Origin: Siniperca chuatsi
Lineage: Eukaryota; Chordata; Actinopteri; Centrarchiformes; Sinipercidae
DNA length: 64,000 nucleotides
Assembly: GCF_020085105.1 (NCBI RefSeq)
Contig: NC_058046.1
Span: 24,990,675 to 25,054,674, forward strand
Direction of reading: 5' to 3'
Shown here: positions 52,601-62,495 of the stretch, in pieces
Layout of the letters: the number at the start of each line of letters is the position of its first letter
Position numbering within the stretch: position 1 is the stretch's first letter
Notes under the pieces: model-generated
Databases searched by the model: none
Told to the model about the DNA's origin: nothing
The model's input: only the letters and a program-made list of their open reading frames with translations
Translations under genes and position numbers: made by a program

Positions 52601-54671
52601 GCTGCGGCCGGAGGGCAAACACGCGCACGAATACTTCTGTTTTTGCTGCGGAGAGGGAGGGGAGCTGGTCATGTGTGACAGAAAGGACTGTCCGAAAGCG
52701 TACCACCTGCTGTGTCTCAACCTCACCAAGCCGCCATACGGTAATGACAAAATGAGTGTGTGTGTGTGAGAGAAAAGCTATTAAAATCTATAGACGCACG
52801 ATGTCAAAATCTTGCTGATAACAAGCAGCATAACGTACCTGCTGTGATGCTCTGAGATGATGCAGACGTATAAAAACTTTTAGTACTTATCCTGACTTAT
52901 TACTTCCAAGTGTCTTTATTTTTTATCACTGAAGGAGATTAGCAAACAATCTGCTACTTTTTTCAACAACCGGTCATTTACTAAACCACGGGTATCCAAC
53001 CTTTTTGGTTTGTGACAGGCAATGTCTACCTGCAGTGCCTGGTTTTAAGTCACTGGTTGCACGTCTGCCGGTTGTAAGAAATAATTTTTTGTCCTTGTTT
53101 TATCTGATTGATTTTAGAGACCTGAAGTGGTAAATGTGTCCAGTAATTCACAAGATCAAAAGCAAATATCAGAGGAAGGTCTTAAAAAATAAACAGGATT
53201 TTGTCTGGTTTTCCTGTGATCCTGAAATCTCAGAGGTAGATATTTTAAAAACCAGAACAAATAAAACCAAAACTGTCTCCATGGTCAGACACCACTAGAG
53301 GTACGTGAGAAAATATGTCTTCTGTAATTTGGGTAAACTAAACTTTTTTTTTTTTTTTTTAAGAGGGTGCGCCCTTGGCACATAATTGGAAACAATAAGA
53401 GATAGAGAGAGTTTTTATTTTATTTTTTTGTGTCTTATGGGCCACGGTCAAGCAGCAACCTCCGGGACTCACCCGTTTAAATTATATGACGTCTTAAAGT
53501 TACGCATGATAAAGGACGTGGGTGACAGGTGGGTGCCCTCTCAGGTGGCTAGGTGGTGAGCAACCAGGCTTTATTCGGCCCACCTCAGCTCCACCTCTTT
53601 GCCCATTTTTGGATTAGCCGGAGTCAGGCACTGCCAAGATGGCGACGGCTGGAGCTGCCGGGAGCCGCCCACTTTGAGCTTCACAAAGGCTCTTCAGAAA
53701 CCTATGGGTGACGTCACGGACACTACGTCCACGTTTTATACAGTCTATGGCCAAGTTGCTGTCTGAACAGATGAGTTTTCAGTCTGCGACGGAAGATGTG
53801 TAGAGTTTCTGCTGTCCTGGTGTCAATGGGGAGTTCATTCTACCATTATGGAGCCAGGAACGTAAACAGTCATGATTTTGTTGAGCTGTAGCTGGGCCCC
53901 CCTCGTAATGAGGGAGTAGAAAGCCAATTGGCAGTAGCAGAACGTAGTGGATAGGCTGGGGTGTATGGTTTGACCATGTCCTGGATGTAGGTATGGTATA
54001 TATGGGCCTAAGCCATTCGCAGCACGGTAGGCAAGTACCAGTGCCACACATACAGTGGGATTCAAAGATACTGATATCCTGACAAAAATGACCATGAAAC
54101 ATCAGTATATTGTAAAATATTTTTAGCTTGTGACCCCAAACAAAATAATGTCCGATTGGTTGCATATGTCCAATGTGATTTCTTTTCTTGGTTTTAAATG
54201 AATAATTTTTGGAGGCCTGAAGAGATACAATTATTCAGTCATTCACAAGAGAAAAAGGCAATGATTAGAACATAATACATGTTCGTAGTGGAAATATGTA
54301 TTTTCTGCTGTCCTATCCTGTTAATCATTTAACGACCCCTAAGATTTATGTTGAGATCCTTGCCCACTGCTCCTTTTCCATAATGACCTCTCTGTCTGTC
54401 TGCAGGACGTTGGGAATGTCCGTGGCATGACTGCAGCATTTGCAGCGCCCCGGCCTCGTCTCTCTGTGACTTCTGCCCTCGCTCGTTCTGTCGGGATCAT
54501 GAAGCGGGGGCGCTCACTTCCTCCTCCCTCGAAGGCCGCCCCTGTTGCTCCAGTCACAACCCCGTCAGTCCCCTGGACTCCAACTCCAGCTCGACCCAGT
54601 CGCGACGCTCCACCCTGAGCCCCATCAGGGTCAAAGAGGAGCCGGAGCTGTGCCAGCTGGCCTCAGAGTGA
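33813..54671 (+). CDS. nsd3: histone H3 lysine-36 methyltransferase NSD3
   Basis: Twenty-four coding exons: 33813-34631, 36285-36533, 36668-36830, 36953-37107, 39098-39727, 39811-39973, 40071-40171, 40766-40811, 40931-41061, 41753-41878, 41971-42097, 42182-42382, 44283-44462, 45256-45402, 49115-49271, 50217-50419, 50533-50645, 50766-50912, 51034-51156, 51849-51965, 52066-52207, 52322-52428, 52536-52740, 54406-54671. All phases join to 4818 nt, 1605 residues (human about 1437). Order: N-terminal [20 protein letters not shown], nearly invariant against human NSD3; His/Pro-rich segment; PWWP1; basic/acidic linker; PHD cluster; PWWP2; AWS-SET-postSET; C-terminal Cys/His-rich finger. It is a nuclear chromatin enzyme that mono- and dimethylates H3K36. 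NSD3 rather than NSD1/NSD2 is supported by the N-terminus and by neighbours letm2 and plpp5. The intron after 36533 starts with GC. The extra length lies in exons 33813-34631 and 39811-39973. Confidence 0.95.
34796..35112. repeat. short inverted-repeat element, family A, copy 7
   Basis: Starts agctgaaatgattag; middle 'tggaatatctttgggtttta'; ends near 'aatcattattgctacac'. Intron of nsd3. Confidence 0.6.
35702..36016. repeat. short inverted-repeat element, family A, copy 8
   Basis: Starts gtgctgcaactaaagttta; 'ccaattaattttcttttgat' near the end; closes with tttcagct. Intron of nsd3, about 600 bp from copy 7. Confidence 0.6.
36668..37107 (+). other. nsd3: nsd3 PWWP1 exons
   Basis: Two exons (36668-36830, 36953-37107) encoding [20 protein letters not shown] and EYHVQFFG, the N-terminal PWWP domain (about 372-445) that reads methylated H3K36 in this family. 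The PWWP signature is present as PWWP. Confidence 0.93.
37599..38130 (-). mobile_element. 3' fragment of an L2-type LINE
   Basis: The minus strand encodes [20 protein letters not shown] and [17 protein letters not shown]..., ending [16 protein letters not shown] (37999-37742), the C-terminal sequence common to fish L2/CR1-group reverse transcriptases. Its 3' end is the usual 'tttatttatatagcacctt' type sequence beside short agta repeats at 37575-37612. Truncated at 5'. Nested in nsd3 intron, antisense. Clade call from memory. Confidence 0.7.
39811..39973 (+). other. nsd3: nsd3 acidic exon behind an 83-nt intron
   Basis: Begins after the acceptor ctttcagcag; the preceding intron is only 83 nt (39728-39810, gttggt...cag). 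Encodes a Glu/Asp-rich run ([15 protein letters not shown]) then Ser-rich sequence, and joins in phase to 40071 ([17 protein letters not shown]). Reading through the intron gives a basic frame with no similarity to NSD3. Confidence 0.8.
41330..41644. repeat. short inverted-repeat element, family A, copy 9
   Basis: Begins near gagctgaaatataatctgca and ends with the intact terminus catttgttgcagccctg. Intron of nsd3. Confidence 0.65.
41971..45402 (+). other. nsd3: nsd3 PHD-finger cluster exons
   Basis: Exons 41971-42097, 42182-42382, 44283-44462 and 45256-45402. Cys/His ligands follow the NSD pattern: CQIC...C...C...HLEC...CLEC, then CFSCK...C...YHEDC, then CIRCPLAYH and MICSNH...CFLC (about 858-1020). 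These are zinc-binding chromatin readers. The last exon ends the linker at residue 1080. Confidence 0.9.
43555..43880. repeat. dispersed repeat with (AATCT)n tail
   Basis: Low-complexity 'tgcact' rich sequence ending gcatttcgttgccttgtac ... gacaataaagttgaatctaatctaat. I recall this ending, with its short tandem tail, as a common 3' terminus of a fish retroelement. No coding capacity remains. Intron of nsd3. Confidence 0.5.
46178..46396. repeat. palindromic element nested in the 2.3-kb element
   Basis: Arms gcctttttcacagatatttt... and ...aaaatgtctgctgagaaaaaggc pair over about 65 bases, including the perfect core aggaaaagcacaggtgt / acacctgtgcttttcct. The spacer is about 90 bp. Confidence 0.8.
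46797..47244. repeat. MITE with GCTGCGTTCCAGACA ends, nested
   Basis: Perfect 15-bp terminal inverted repeats, gctgcgttccagaca at 46797-46811 and tgtctggaacgcagc at 47230-47244, around 418 bp of noncoding DNA. Confidence 0.85.
49115..50645 (+). other. nsd3: nsd3 PHD and PWWP2 exons
   Basis: Exons 49115-49271 ([19 protein letters not shown], a PHD finger), 50217-50419 ([10 protein letters not shown]...[14 protein letters not shown], the second PWWP) and 50533-50645 (helix [18 protein letters not shown]). Roughly residues 1080-1237. The PWWP core reads RWWP across the splice. Confidence 0.92.
50766..52428 (+). other. nsd3: nsd3 catalytic AWS-SET-postSET exons
   Basis: Exons 50766-50912, 51034-51156, 51849-51965, 52066-52207 and 52322-52428. 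AWS zinc ligands ([11 protein letters not shown]...C...C), then SET motifs [25 protein letters not shown] and ELTFNYN, then post-[13 protein letters not shown]. All cofactor-binding and catalytic signatures seen in active NSD enzymes are present, so the enzyme should be active. Confidence 0.95.
52536..54671 (+). other. nsd3: nsd3 C-terminal finger exons and stop
   Basis: Exons 52536-52740 and 54406-54671. Encode [20 protein letters not shown]...YHLLCLNL and [11 protein letters not shown]...[12 protein letters not shown], the C5HCH-type PHD of NSD proteins (about 1475-1565), then a Ser-rich tail ending QLASE and TGA at 54669. The tail is recognisably like human only up to the Cys-rich part. 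Confidence 0.92.
53400..54060. repeat. dispersed repeats in the last nsd3 intron
   Basis: Two blocks I recall as common in fish genomes: one with 'gccaagatggcgacggctgg' and ending 'ttatacagtctatgg' (about 53500-53750), and one with 'gtgtagagtttctgctgtcc' (about 53770-54060), resembling a LINE-derived piece whose minus strand keeps a short broken frame. Neither is part of nsd3. Confidence 0.5.
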
Positions 54672-57042
54672 CACTGCAGCTCCCTCAATACCTCATTCCC
54701 TGTAAAGTGCGCTCCTGTTGGCCTCCTGGGCTCCAGTCCACCTCTGATCTGAAGCAGCGCACTACGAAAGGGAATACAGTGCTTTTTGACCAGTGCAATG
54801 GCCCCTATTCAGAGACGAGACACACAGACGAACACCTCGATGCTGTTTGTGGCGAGAGCAGAGCGACTGGAGTGTCGGCGGGGGAAGTGTCCAGGCATCA
54901 TTTTCCCTCCTCTCTTGCCATAAAACACCACTACTAACGCTCTCTCCAGCTCTCCTGCGCCCATCGTAGGGCCCAGATCACCACCTCATTATTGTTTTTG
55001 TTATTTTTACAGCTGTGGAAAGTTTAAGTGTTGTCACATCGTCAGTTACCGGCACTTTGAAGAACTCACCAAGTGAGGTGGAGGGAGAGGTAGAGAGAAG
55101 AGGAGGAGGAGATGAGATACTGAACCTCTCCACCACCACCACGCTGCTCCTCTCCTTGTTTACCTGCTGTAAGCTGTGGTCGGCATCTCACACACAGGAT
55201 GACTGCACGGAGACGAGCCAGCCTTTTCTCCTCCTCCACAGCCGATCATCACTCCCGGCGTGATCTGTCATGATATTTATCTCTTCTTCTTCTTGGAGGA
55301 AAGGAAGGGGGGGGGATGACAGATTTTGTGCAATTTTTTTCAGGACCACACTACATTCCAACCTTCCTTAGACATGGTTTTAATATACTTATGGGTAAAG
55401 ATGAATATAATTATATACAGTATCTATGTTTGTTAATGTTTACAGACAGATTCTCTCACTTCATCTCGGTGAGTGGTGTATTATGTTTGTTTGTTTAGGT
55501 GTTAAGCATTACGCAGACCTCCTTGTGAAAATAGTCCTATTAAGGTGAAATATAATGGTATATAGTGTAATGGTATGACATTACAGAAGTACTTGTGACT
55601 TTCATATTGCCAGTCTCACTCGCCATTGTGTACATAATTGGCTCATAATATTGTAAAGTACTTAAAGATCAGGAGGGACGTAGCCTCGCCTCTCTGGTTG
55701 TTCCTGGAAGAAGGAAACGCTTTTTTTAAACAACAAGACAGATCCTTTTTACTTTCTTTTTCGATAAAGTTCTGTTCCCACATTTCCTCCGAGCAGTTAC
55801 TGTTATTTGTATTGTAGATGGAGGGGCTCAGCTTGTGATCACTGGTGCTGTCTTAAAGTATTGTTAATCAGCCTTAAGTTTGATTCTGGCTGTAGTAACT
55901 ACTGCCCAGATGCAGTCCATTCAGTAACGTTGTGTACTGTGACCGCTTTGATGCGTGTTTTGGTTTTTCTTTCCATTTTTTGTTTAGCCAAACTTTTCTG
56001 AAAAGCACTTTTACACAGCTTGTCGCTACACAATTTAGCTAAGTCATACATATACAGAAATGTATATTAAAAAGAACATAAGACAAGTGTTTCAAAATGG
56101 ATACCTCTTCTTCTTGTAGTAACGTCAGAAACTGTGTTGTAACTTTTTTTCCTCTCTGTCAGAAACGTGGCGACTGCTGGGGGCGTGTTTTTTTTTTTTT
56201 TTTTTTGAGGAAAGTTAATTTTTTTGTTTTTGTTTGTTTCTTTAGCACAAGTAGGAATGACTGCCAGCCTGGCTTCGTACAAAAAAGTCCTCGGTGTCCT
56301 CGAGAGGCACTTCTTAATTTTTCCACCTGGAGAACATCTTCAAGGCTGGGCTTCATATAAAGACGTAATGGTATAACAACAGTCCAGTCCAGTCCAGTAT
56401 AATGTACAAATACAAACTTCTGTACAGTGTTTTTAATCGCTCATCTGTCAAATCCAAATTTTTGTATTTATTGCACCACATTTTATACCAATTTCTTTTT
56501 CAAACACCAGTGCAGTAATTTGACTCCCTCTCCAACACAGTGTAAGTGAAATAGATGATTTAAAAAAACATGGAGAGTTTTACATAATATATCTGTATCT
56601 AGTCATTGCATACGTATTTTTTTTTAACATTTGGTGTAATGATTCCACATTTGGTAACAGCCGCTGCTCATCGACCTGTATCGTGACTCACTGTAATTGT
56701 GTTAAAAGCAGTGTGAAGCAGTTTAATATAGGAATGTAAAGTTTCAGTTTCAGAGCAGTTTTTGTGTTTTTTTTTTATTTATTTATTTTTTTTTAGCCTG
56801 GACTCAAGTGATCATCACAGGAGGAAGTTCATCTGTAGTCATGCCTCTGCCTTTTGCTTGTGATTCTACCGCGGTTACATGGCTGTTTGTTTGTGTTTTC
56901 CGCCTGTAAAAGATTTTTATTTTATTTTTTTTAAAGCCTCCCGTCGTGGTCGGTGTTAAAAGTCGAGCCACAGGGTGAAACAGTGCCAATGTTTCAAATA
57001 ATTTCAGTTCATTTAGGGATCTTCTCGAATGCATAGAGTAGA

Positions 57043-57511
57043 TACACTCAGCTGCCAGTTTATTAGGTACACATGCTACACGCTAAAACTAATGCAGTCA
57101 AATGCAACAGTCCTGCAATAAATCCTACCTTCATGACGGTTTTAATGTGCAGTTTTTATTTAAACTGTTGTAGAGAGGTGTTGATTCAGCTGTGTGATCA
57201 TTTTGAAGGCTGTAGTTTGTGGTGCTGCTGAATTGTATTGCGATATATTGGCAAGTGTGTCTATTATTTTGTCCACCCCATTTATTTCTATGATGGTAGG
57301 CTAAATAACAGAAACACCTCTCTGTATAAAGCAGTACAGTCCAACTACATCCTCCAAAATGAACATGCAGTTTAATCAACACTTCTCTACAACAGGTTCA
57401 ATAAAAACTGGACCTTACAACCTTCATGAAGGGAGGATTTATTGCAGGACTGTTGTATTAGACTGGATTAGTTTTAGCTCGGTGCACCTAATGAACTGGA
57501 AGCTGAGTGTA
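57043..57511. repeat. long foldback element, family B, copy 2
   Basis: Ends acactcagctgccagttta and taatgaactggaagctgagt form inverted repeats of about 30 bp with three mismatches, and the arms pair through gcaacagtcctgcaataaat, cagtttttatt and tgttgtagaga blocks. Its ends and the internal ttgtccaccccattta match the element at 21318-21770. Confidence 0.85.
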
Positions 57512-57815
57512 AATCATGAAGAAAAAAGACTAAAGAGAGAAAAAAACAGAAGGGGAGTCATTGAATGCAGAAAAGTGAGGAAATTCCAGACATGATTTAT
57601 AAAAATACTCTGCTTGGATTAATAATATGTTTAATATCTGATATTTTTCTACAAAGAAGTTCTAAAAAAAAAAAGTTATGCAAAAAATCTAAAAGATTAA
57701 AAACAACATTCTTGTGTCAAATTCTGCACATCTTCCTGCACAGTGAAGGTCAAACACTGACGTAAAGTAACAACAAGCGACACATACCTTTCTGAGCAGA
57801 GAGGTACTTTAATGT

Positions 57816-57950
57816 GCTAAATATATGCACACATACATACATAACACAGGCACCTAATCGGATAAAGAACACAGAAAAAGACTTGGACTTCTTTTTCTGT
57901 GTTCTTTATGCCATTCAATGCCTGTGTTTGTGCGCAAATTTAGTAAATTA
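57816..57950. repeat. hairpin with perfect 19-bp stem
   Basis: ataaagaacacagaaaaag (57862-57880) pairs perfectly with ctttttctgtgttctttat (57891-57909) around a 10-base loop. Outer blocks aacacaggca / tgcctgtgtt and ctaaatatatgcacac / gtgcgcaaatttag extend the stem with internal loops to about 60 bases per arm. Confidence 0.85.
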
Positions 57951-59378
57951 CATTTTCTCACTTGTCTGCATTCAACAGCTCCTCTTGTTTTTTCTTTCCG
58001 TTATTATCGACCCTTCTAGGAAGCCGTGGATTCCTGAAAAAAGACTAAACTTGATGATTTCCTTGCTCCCGCATTTGCCAAAGTCTTCGCATTAAGAGAC
58101 GCATTTCAGTTCAATAGGTTGTTGTAGGAATTAGGCCACTTCAGTACTTGTTCGATATCAGGTAGGTGCATCATTATGGCACTTTTACTTACATACTCAA
58201 ACGGTCTGCGTGTCTAAACTTGAATTTTCTTTATTTTATTATTTATTTGTATAATTTTTTTTACACAGGATTCATACAGGTGTGATTATCAGACCGCAGG
58301 CATCCTTGACTTTTGTGTTTGTGGCTTCAGAAAAAAATGTCTGACTAATGACTTGTGATTATATAACTGGTCTTAAAGCCTTTTTTCTTCTTTTCAAGGT
58401 GACTTGTTTAGCTGAAATGCATGCTTCCAACATTAGACACTGGTTTAATCCACTTCTGTAATCAGTTGGAAAGTCTTTAAATGCCTGATTTGAATGCCAA
58501 CATTTATTTTTTATGTGTTCCTTTATTTTACCGTATACAGCCTTTACTTTTTTTGCACCTGCCGATCGCATGATCGTGAATCACTTTGTGCCAGTTTGTC
58601 CTCTCCTGCCCTTCTCAGCTGATACAGCAGCAGTATTACCTATGCCTAATTTAAGTGCATCATTTCATTTAAGTAAAATACTATCTGATGTGAATGTTTT
58701 GTTGGTTTATTCTCATTGTAGAGCCCGCATCTATTTTTTTTTTTTTAAGAGACAGCATGTTTGTTCTCATTTAAGTGACCCTTACATAATCCTGAGGAGG
58801 AATTACCTAATTAATATTTTCACATACACTTAAATTTAGGAAGAACCCCCGCCTTGTTTGTCAAAGGGTATGTTTCAGTTCACTGTGACGTCTTTTGGTT
58901 TTTGTGCAATGTTGCCGACTTCTCTAAGTTTTTAATTGACATGCTGTCAGAGGAGAAATAGTGTTGGAATAAATAAATAAAGAAAGAAAGAAATTCACCT
59001 CCATAAGCACTCATCTCTTTTTACTTGTAGAAAAATTACTTACAGTAACTCTAACTGGGGTCATATCTATCTCTCTTGGTGTTGCTTCAATTAAAACGTG
59101 GATGAACACAAAATACCATGTTGATTACTGTTCAACCTGTGTTACTGCATACTGCATATTGTTGAGGAACCTGTAAATAGTTTGCATTGAACTTGCATAG
59201 AATCATGTTACTGTGGCGTGCTCTTTTTGCCTGTACAATTCTGCTTCTAAATGTGTGTGACTGTTGAGACGACGCTCTTTTTGTACATGACTGTCTTTTT
59301 ATTTGAGAATATTGATTCTGTCCTTTTTCATTCTAAAGTTGAGTTTGAGGAGTTCAGACATGCCTGAAGTTTGACTTT

Positions 59379-59384
59379 AATAAA
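59379..59384 (+). terminator. polyadenylation signal AATAAA for nsd3
   Basis: aataaagctgtactctgtct context with downstream T/GT-rich sequence (tgatttttcttttctttttt). Best of several AATAAA motifs because no downstream candidate precedes plpp5 in a comparable context. Confidence 0.5.
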
Positions 59385-59400
59385 GCTGTACTCTGTCTCA

Positions 59401-60679
59401 GTGAAACGCTCTCACTGGAAGTGATTTTTCTTTTCTTTTTTTTAACAGTTTAGTGAAAACAGTGAACCAGATGTAGATTGACCTTCTTGATTAATTGGTT
59501 GTAATAGCCAGATTTTTACCGCGTGTTTACCAATCAGATGACAGTTAATCACAAAAACTGCTTTGAAATAAAATTGAAACTTGATGAAAAAACACAAATA
59601 AAATAATGTCGATTCCAAGCTTAGCAGAAACAAAAACCATCATGAAGTCTGGTAAAGTTGAGGGATTTAATAGAAGTACTACCCAGAGTTAAAGGTAAGT
59701 GTACTGACAGTCTCAGGACATTCACATATGCACGAGAGTCAGAAATAAAACAACTTAAACACTTTGTGAAATTAGAGAAACTGTAAAAAGCAAAGTTTAA
59801 TTGATTTGATAGGAAATAGAAAATTGATGCAAACAGCACTGATTTAACCTCTAGATGGCAACCTGTAACGTGACGTGGCCTCTTGCATCCACGTGTCAAG
59901 GCAGATAAAATCTACACCACCATTTCCGGTTTGTAAAGCAGCTTCCAAATTTTCCAACTCTCACACTCAGAAATACCATGGTTTTGTCAAGTTATTAATT
60001 TAAATAAACTCCTAATAAATATTTAGTAGTTGGATCACTAAGACTGACAAATATGTGAAATCATCTTATACTATAAAAAGAAATGGTTTTTGAAACCCCA
60101 ATGGTCAAATGGCAAATTCATTTAATCTATAGGGCTTAATTAGTACAGTTAAAGTTATAAATAATCTAATACTCACAAGCTTGCCATATGAAGCTGATTA
60201 TGCAAAAACATATGGTAATTATAACTGATTAATATTGAGCAATATTTAAAATAATTGTTACAGAATTTCCAAATTTGCCACAGCAATCAAAATCCTTAAA
60301 CTTCACTGACAGTCAAGTCATATCACATGAAAGTGTCTCAACATACTTTACAAGATGTAGTGAAAACAACAGAAGTACTAACACACAGTACAACTGATAA
60401 ATTCTAAGAGTAAGTTAATTGAAGTACATTTTACTTTACTTTACTTTACTTAAGTATTACCAAATAAGTCTCTCACTTAGTTGTTTCTGCAATGTTCAAA
60501 TGGACTTAATTGGCAAGAATTTGTAATTCAGCCATAAAAAATACATAAATGAATTTGATTTACTCTGCTTGTCTCATACAGTATAAACATAATTTTATAT
60601 TAATGCATTGCATTTCTCTTTACTCAAACTGAGTAGACCTTGAGTTGAGTTGTTTGGTGTCTACGTTTAAAAACGTAGT
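59401..60679. other. intergenic DNA between nsd3 and plpp5
   Basis: AT-rich with a short (TTTAC)n run near 60429-60452. No gene or recognised repeat. Confidence 0.5.
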
Positions 60680-60889
60680 TTTATTTTGAAAATCCTGAAC
60701 CAGAAGTGGCTCCGGTGTGACCGTTAGCTTCACGTGGCGGTCATCTCCTCCGTGGCATCCCTGTTTCTCTCAAGTCCTCAAAAGCACGACTTCCACTGTC
60801 GGCAGAAACAGAGGATGTCGAGGGCTGATTCATGTTAACGGCACATGTTAATATGAGGATAAAGAGATAAAAAAAACGACCTGTTTAAG
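60680..60889 (+). promoter_or_regulatory. plpp5 promoter and noncoding first exon
   Basis: A CpG-containing stretch (ttcacgtggcggtcatctcc and neighbours). A donor tttaag|gttagt ends the exon at 60889, and the next exon begins after ttgttttctag at 62425. The start site is not visible. Confidence 0.5.
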
Positions 60890-62425
60890 GTTAGTAACGG
60901 ACCTGGGCTTCCCTGTTTGACAACACGGAAATGGGCCAGATGTCTTGTTTGACAGATGTTGCTAGCTAGCTTAGCTTAGTCTGCTAACATGTTGTTTGTA
61001 CAATACAGGCAGTTCATGTTAGCTTGTTTGTCTTTGCTCTGTGTAGTGACAGAGGCTGGCAAGCCGTGCATTTAATATTGTTGTTATAAAAAACAGGCTT
61101 AATGTTATAGCCAATTAATTTAACAGCTTCTAAATAGAAGTGGAAGGCACAGGTGCAGCATGTTGGCCTGTTTATCAGGTTTTAGAGAGGACAGGGGCTA
61201 CACAGCAAAAGCTGAAAGAGAATATTATCCTTATCAATATTTCACCAGATATATACGAGTAAAAGTGGTGGAGATGCATTGTAGAAAGGAGAAGATTTTC
61301 GTCATTTGTTAGGTTTTGGGTAGTAAAAACTAAGCGTCAGGGGTCAGTAACCTCTGCTGATGTGGGACTGTAGCTCACTGAGAAATTGTATGTGATATTG
61401 GGTTTTACACTTGACTGGGATTTGAAACATAGGGATGCAAGACGTGTTTCTTAAGACCACAAGGATATTTTTTCCATTCTTTACACAGACACCTGTATAC
61501 ATTTTGAAATTTAGGAGCATCAAACTTTTTTAGACATGTCTAAGGGAATAAACTATGTTAAAGGGGGAAAGTCAATTTTCACAGATGCACATTTAGTATA
61601 TCAGTATCAGTGTATATGTCAGTCACTAAGTAATTTCATTACAGAGATGCAAAAGATGTGTTTCAGGTACTTTAGGTTACCTGAAACACATTAGGTTTCA
61701 GGTAATTCTTCAATAACCAAATTTACGGGATCCCTATCAAAAATGTTTATGTGAAAAAAAAATATTGGCCGATATGTCGTCATTGGAGTTTTGAAATTCT
61801 CAAATATGAATATTGGTATTCAAAAATCCAGTATCCATCAGGCTATACAGTTAACTGACATACATATCCCATCCTAGCAAAAATAACGGTGTCCGGAAGA
61901 TGTCAGATGAGTTTAGTCTGTGCTCTCTCACACAGTCCTAAAAACAGGCAAAATCAGTGAAAACCCCTGTGTGGGTGTGGGGGGACTCTTTTAAGTGGAA
62001 AAAAGTACCCAGACAAAGCAAAGCAAGTTTATGTTTAGTTTTTTAGTTGTTTAGTTTTTGACTCTGATGAAGACACAGTAGTGTTGAAGCTTTATTCTGT
62101 TTCCACAATTAAAAGCTGCAAATCAATCAGTGTGTGCATACTGCTGGAAGATGAGCGGAGAATGCTGTTTCAGAGCCAGTTTATTCTTTTCCTCAGATAA
62201 TCCTTCAGGATTATACAGAGCAGATATTTGTACTATTTAATTAATGTGTCCACATGTAACTGAAGTGTATAGTAATTAGATTTACTGTTTTTCCACTTGC
62301 ACACCCACAACCTCTCTAACTAATTAAATATAAGCGTTACCACTCATTAGATAGTAGTTTATGTTTCCTTTCAACACCAAAATTAACACCATAAACAAAA
62401 ACTCAGCTCTTCATTTGTTTTCTAG

Positions 62426-62495
62426 TCCCAGTTAAGTTGAATGAAAGTGGAGTGACGATGTTTGCTGTTGACTGAAGTCCACTCCAAGAGACAAA
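62426..62495 (+). promoter_or_regulatory. plpp5: plpp5 leader with two minimal upstream ORFs
   Basis: Between the acceptor and the main ATG are two complete tiny frames: ATGAAAGTGGAGTGA (62441-62455, four residues) and ATGTTTGCTGTTGACTGA (62458-62475, five residues), separated by two bases. The main ATG follows 20 bases later. Confidence 0.7.

Larger units (their letters stand above)
54672..59400 (+). other. nsd3: nsd3 3'UTR (inferred)
   Basis: No coding sequence follows the stop for 6 kb. The best polyadenylation signal, AATAAA, is at 59379-59384, followed by a GT/T-rich stretch, giving a 3'UTR of about 4.7 kb. Earlier AATAAA clusters (about 58967-58983) could give shorter forms. Contains a foldback element (57043-57511) and a hairpin (57816-57950). 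Confidence 0.5.

Noticed and set aside
33813..54671. NSD2 (whose human neighbour is LETM1) rather than NSD3
   Set aside because: The N-terminus [14 protein letters not shown] is NSD3-type, there is no HMG box between PWWP1 and the PHD fingers, and plpp5 follows.
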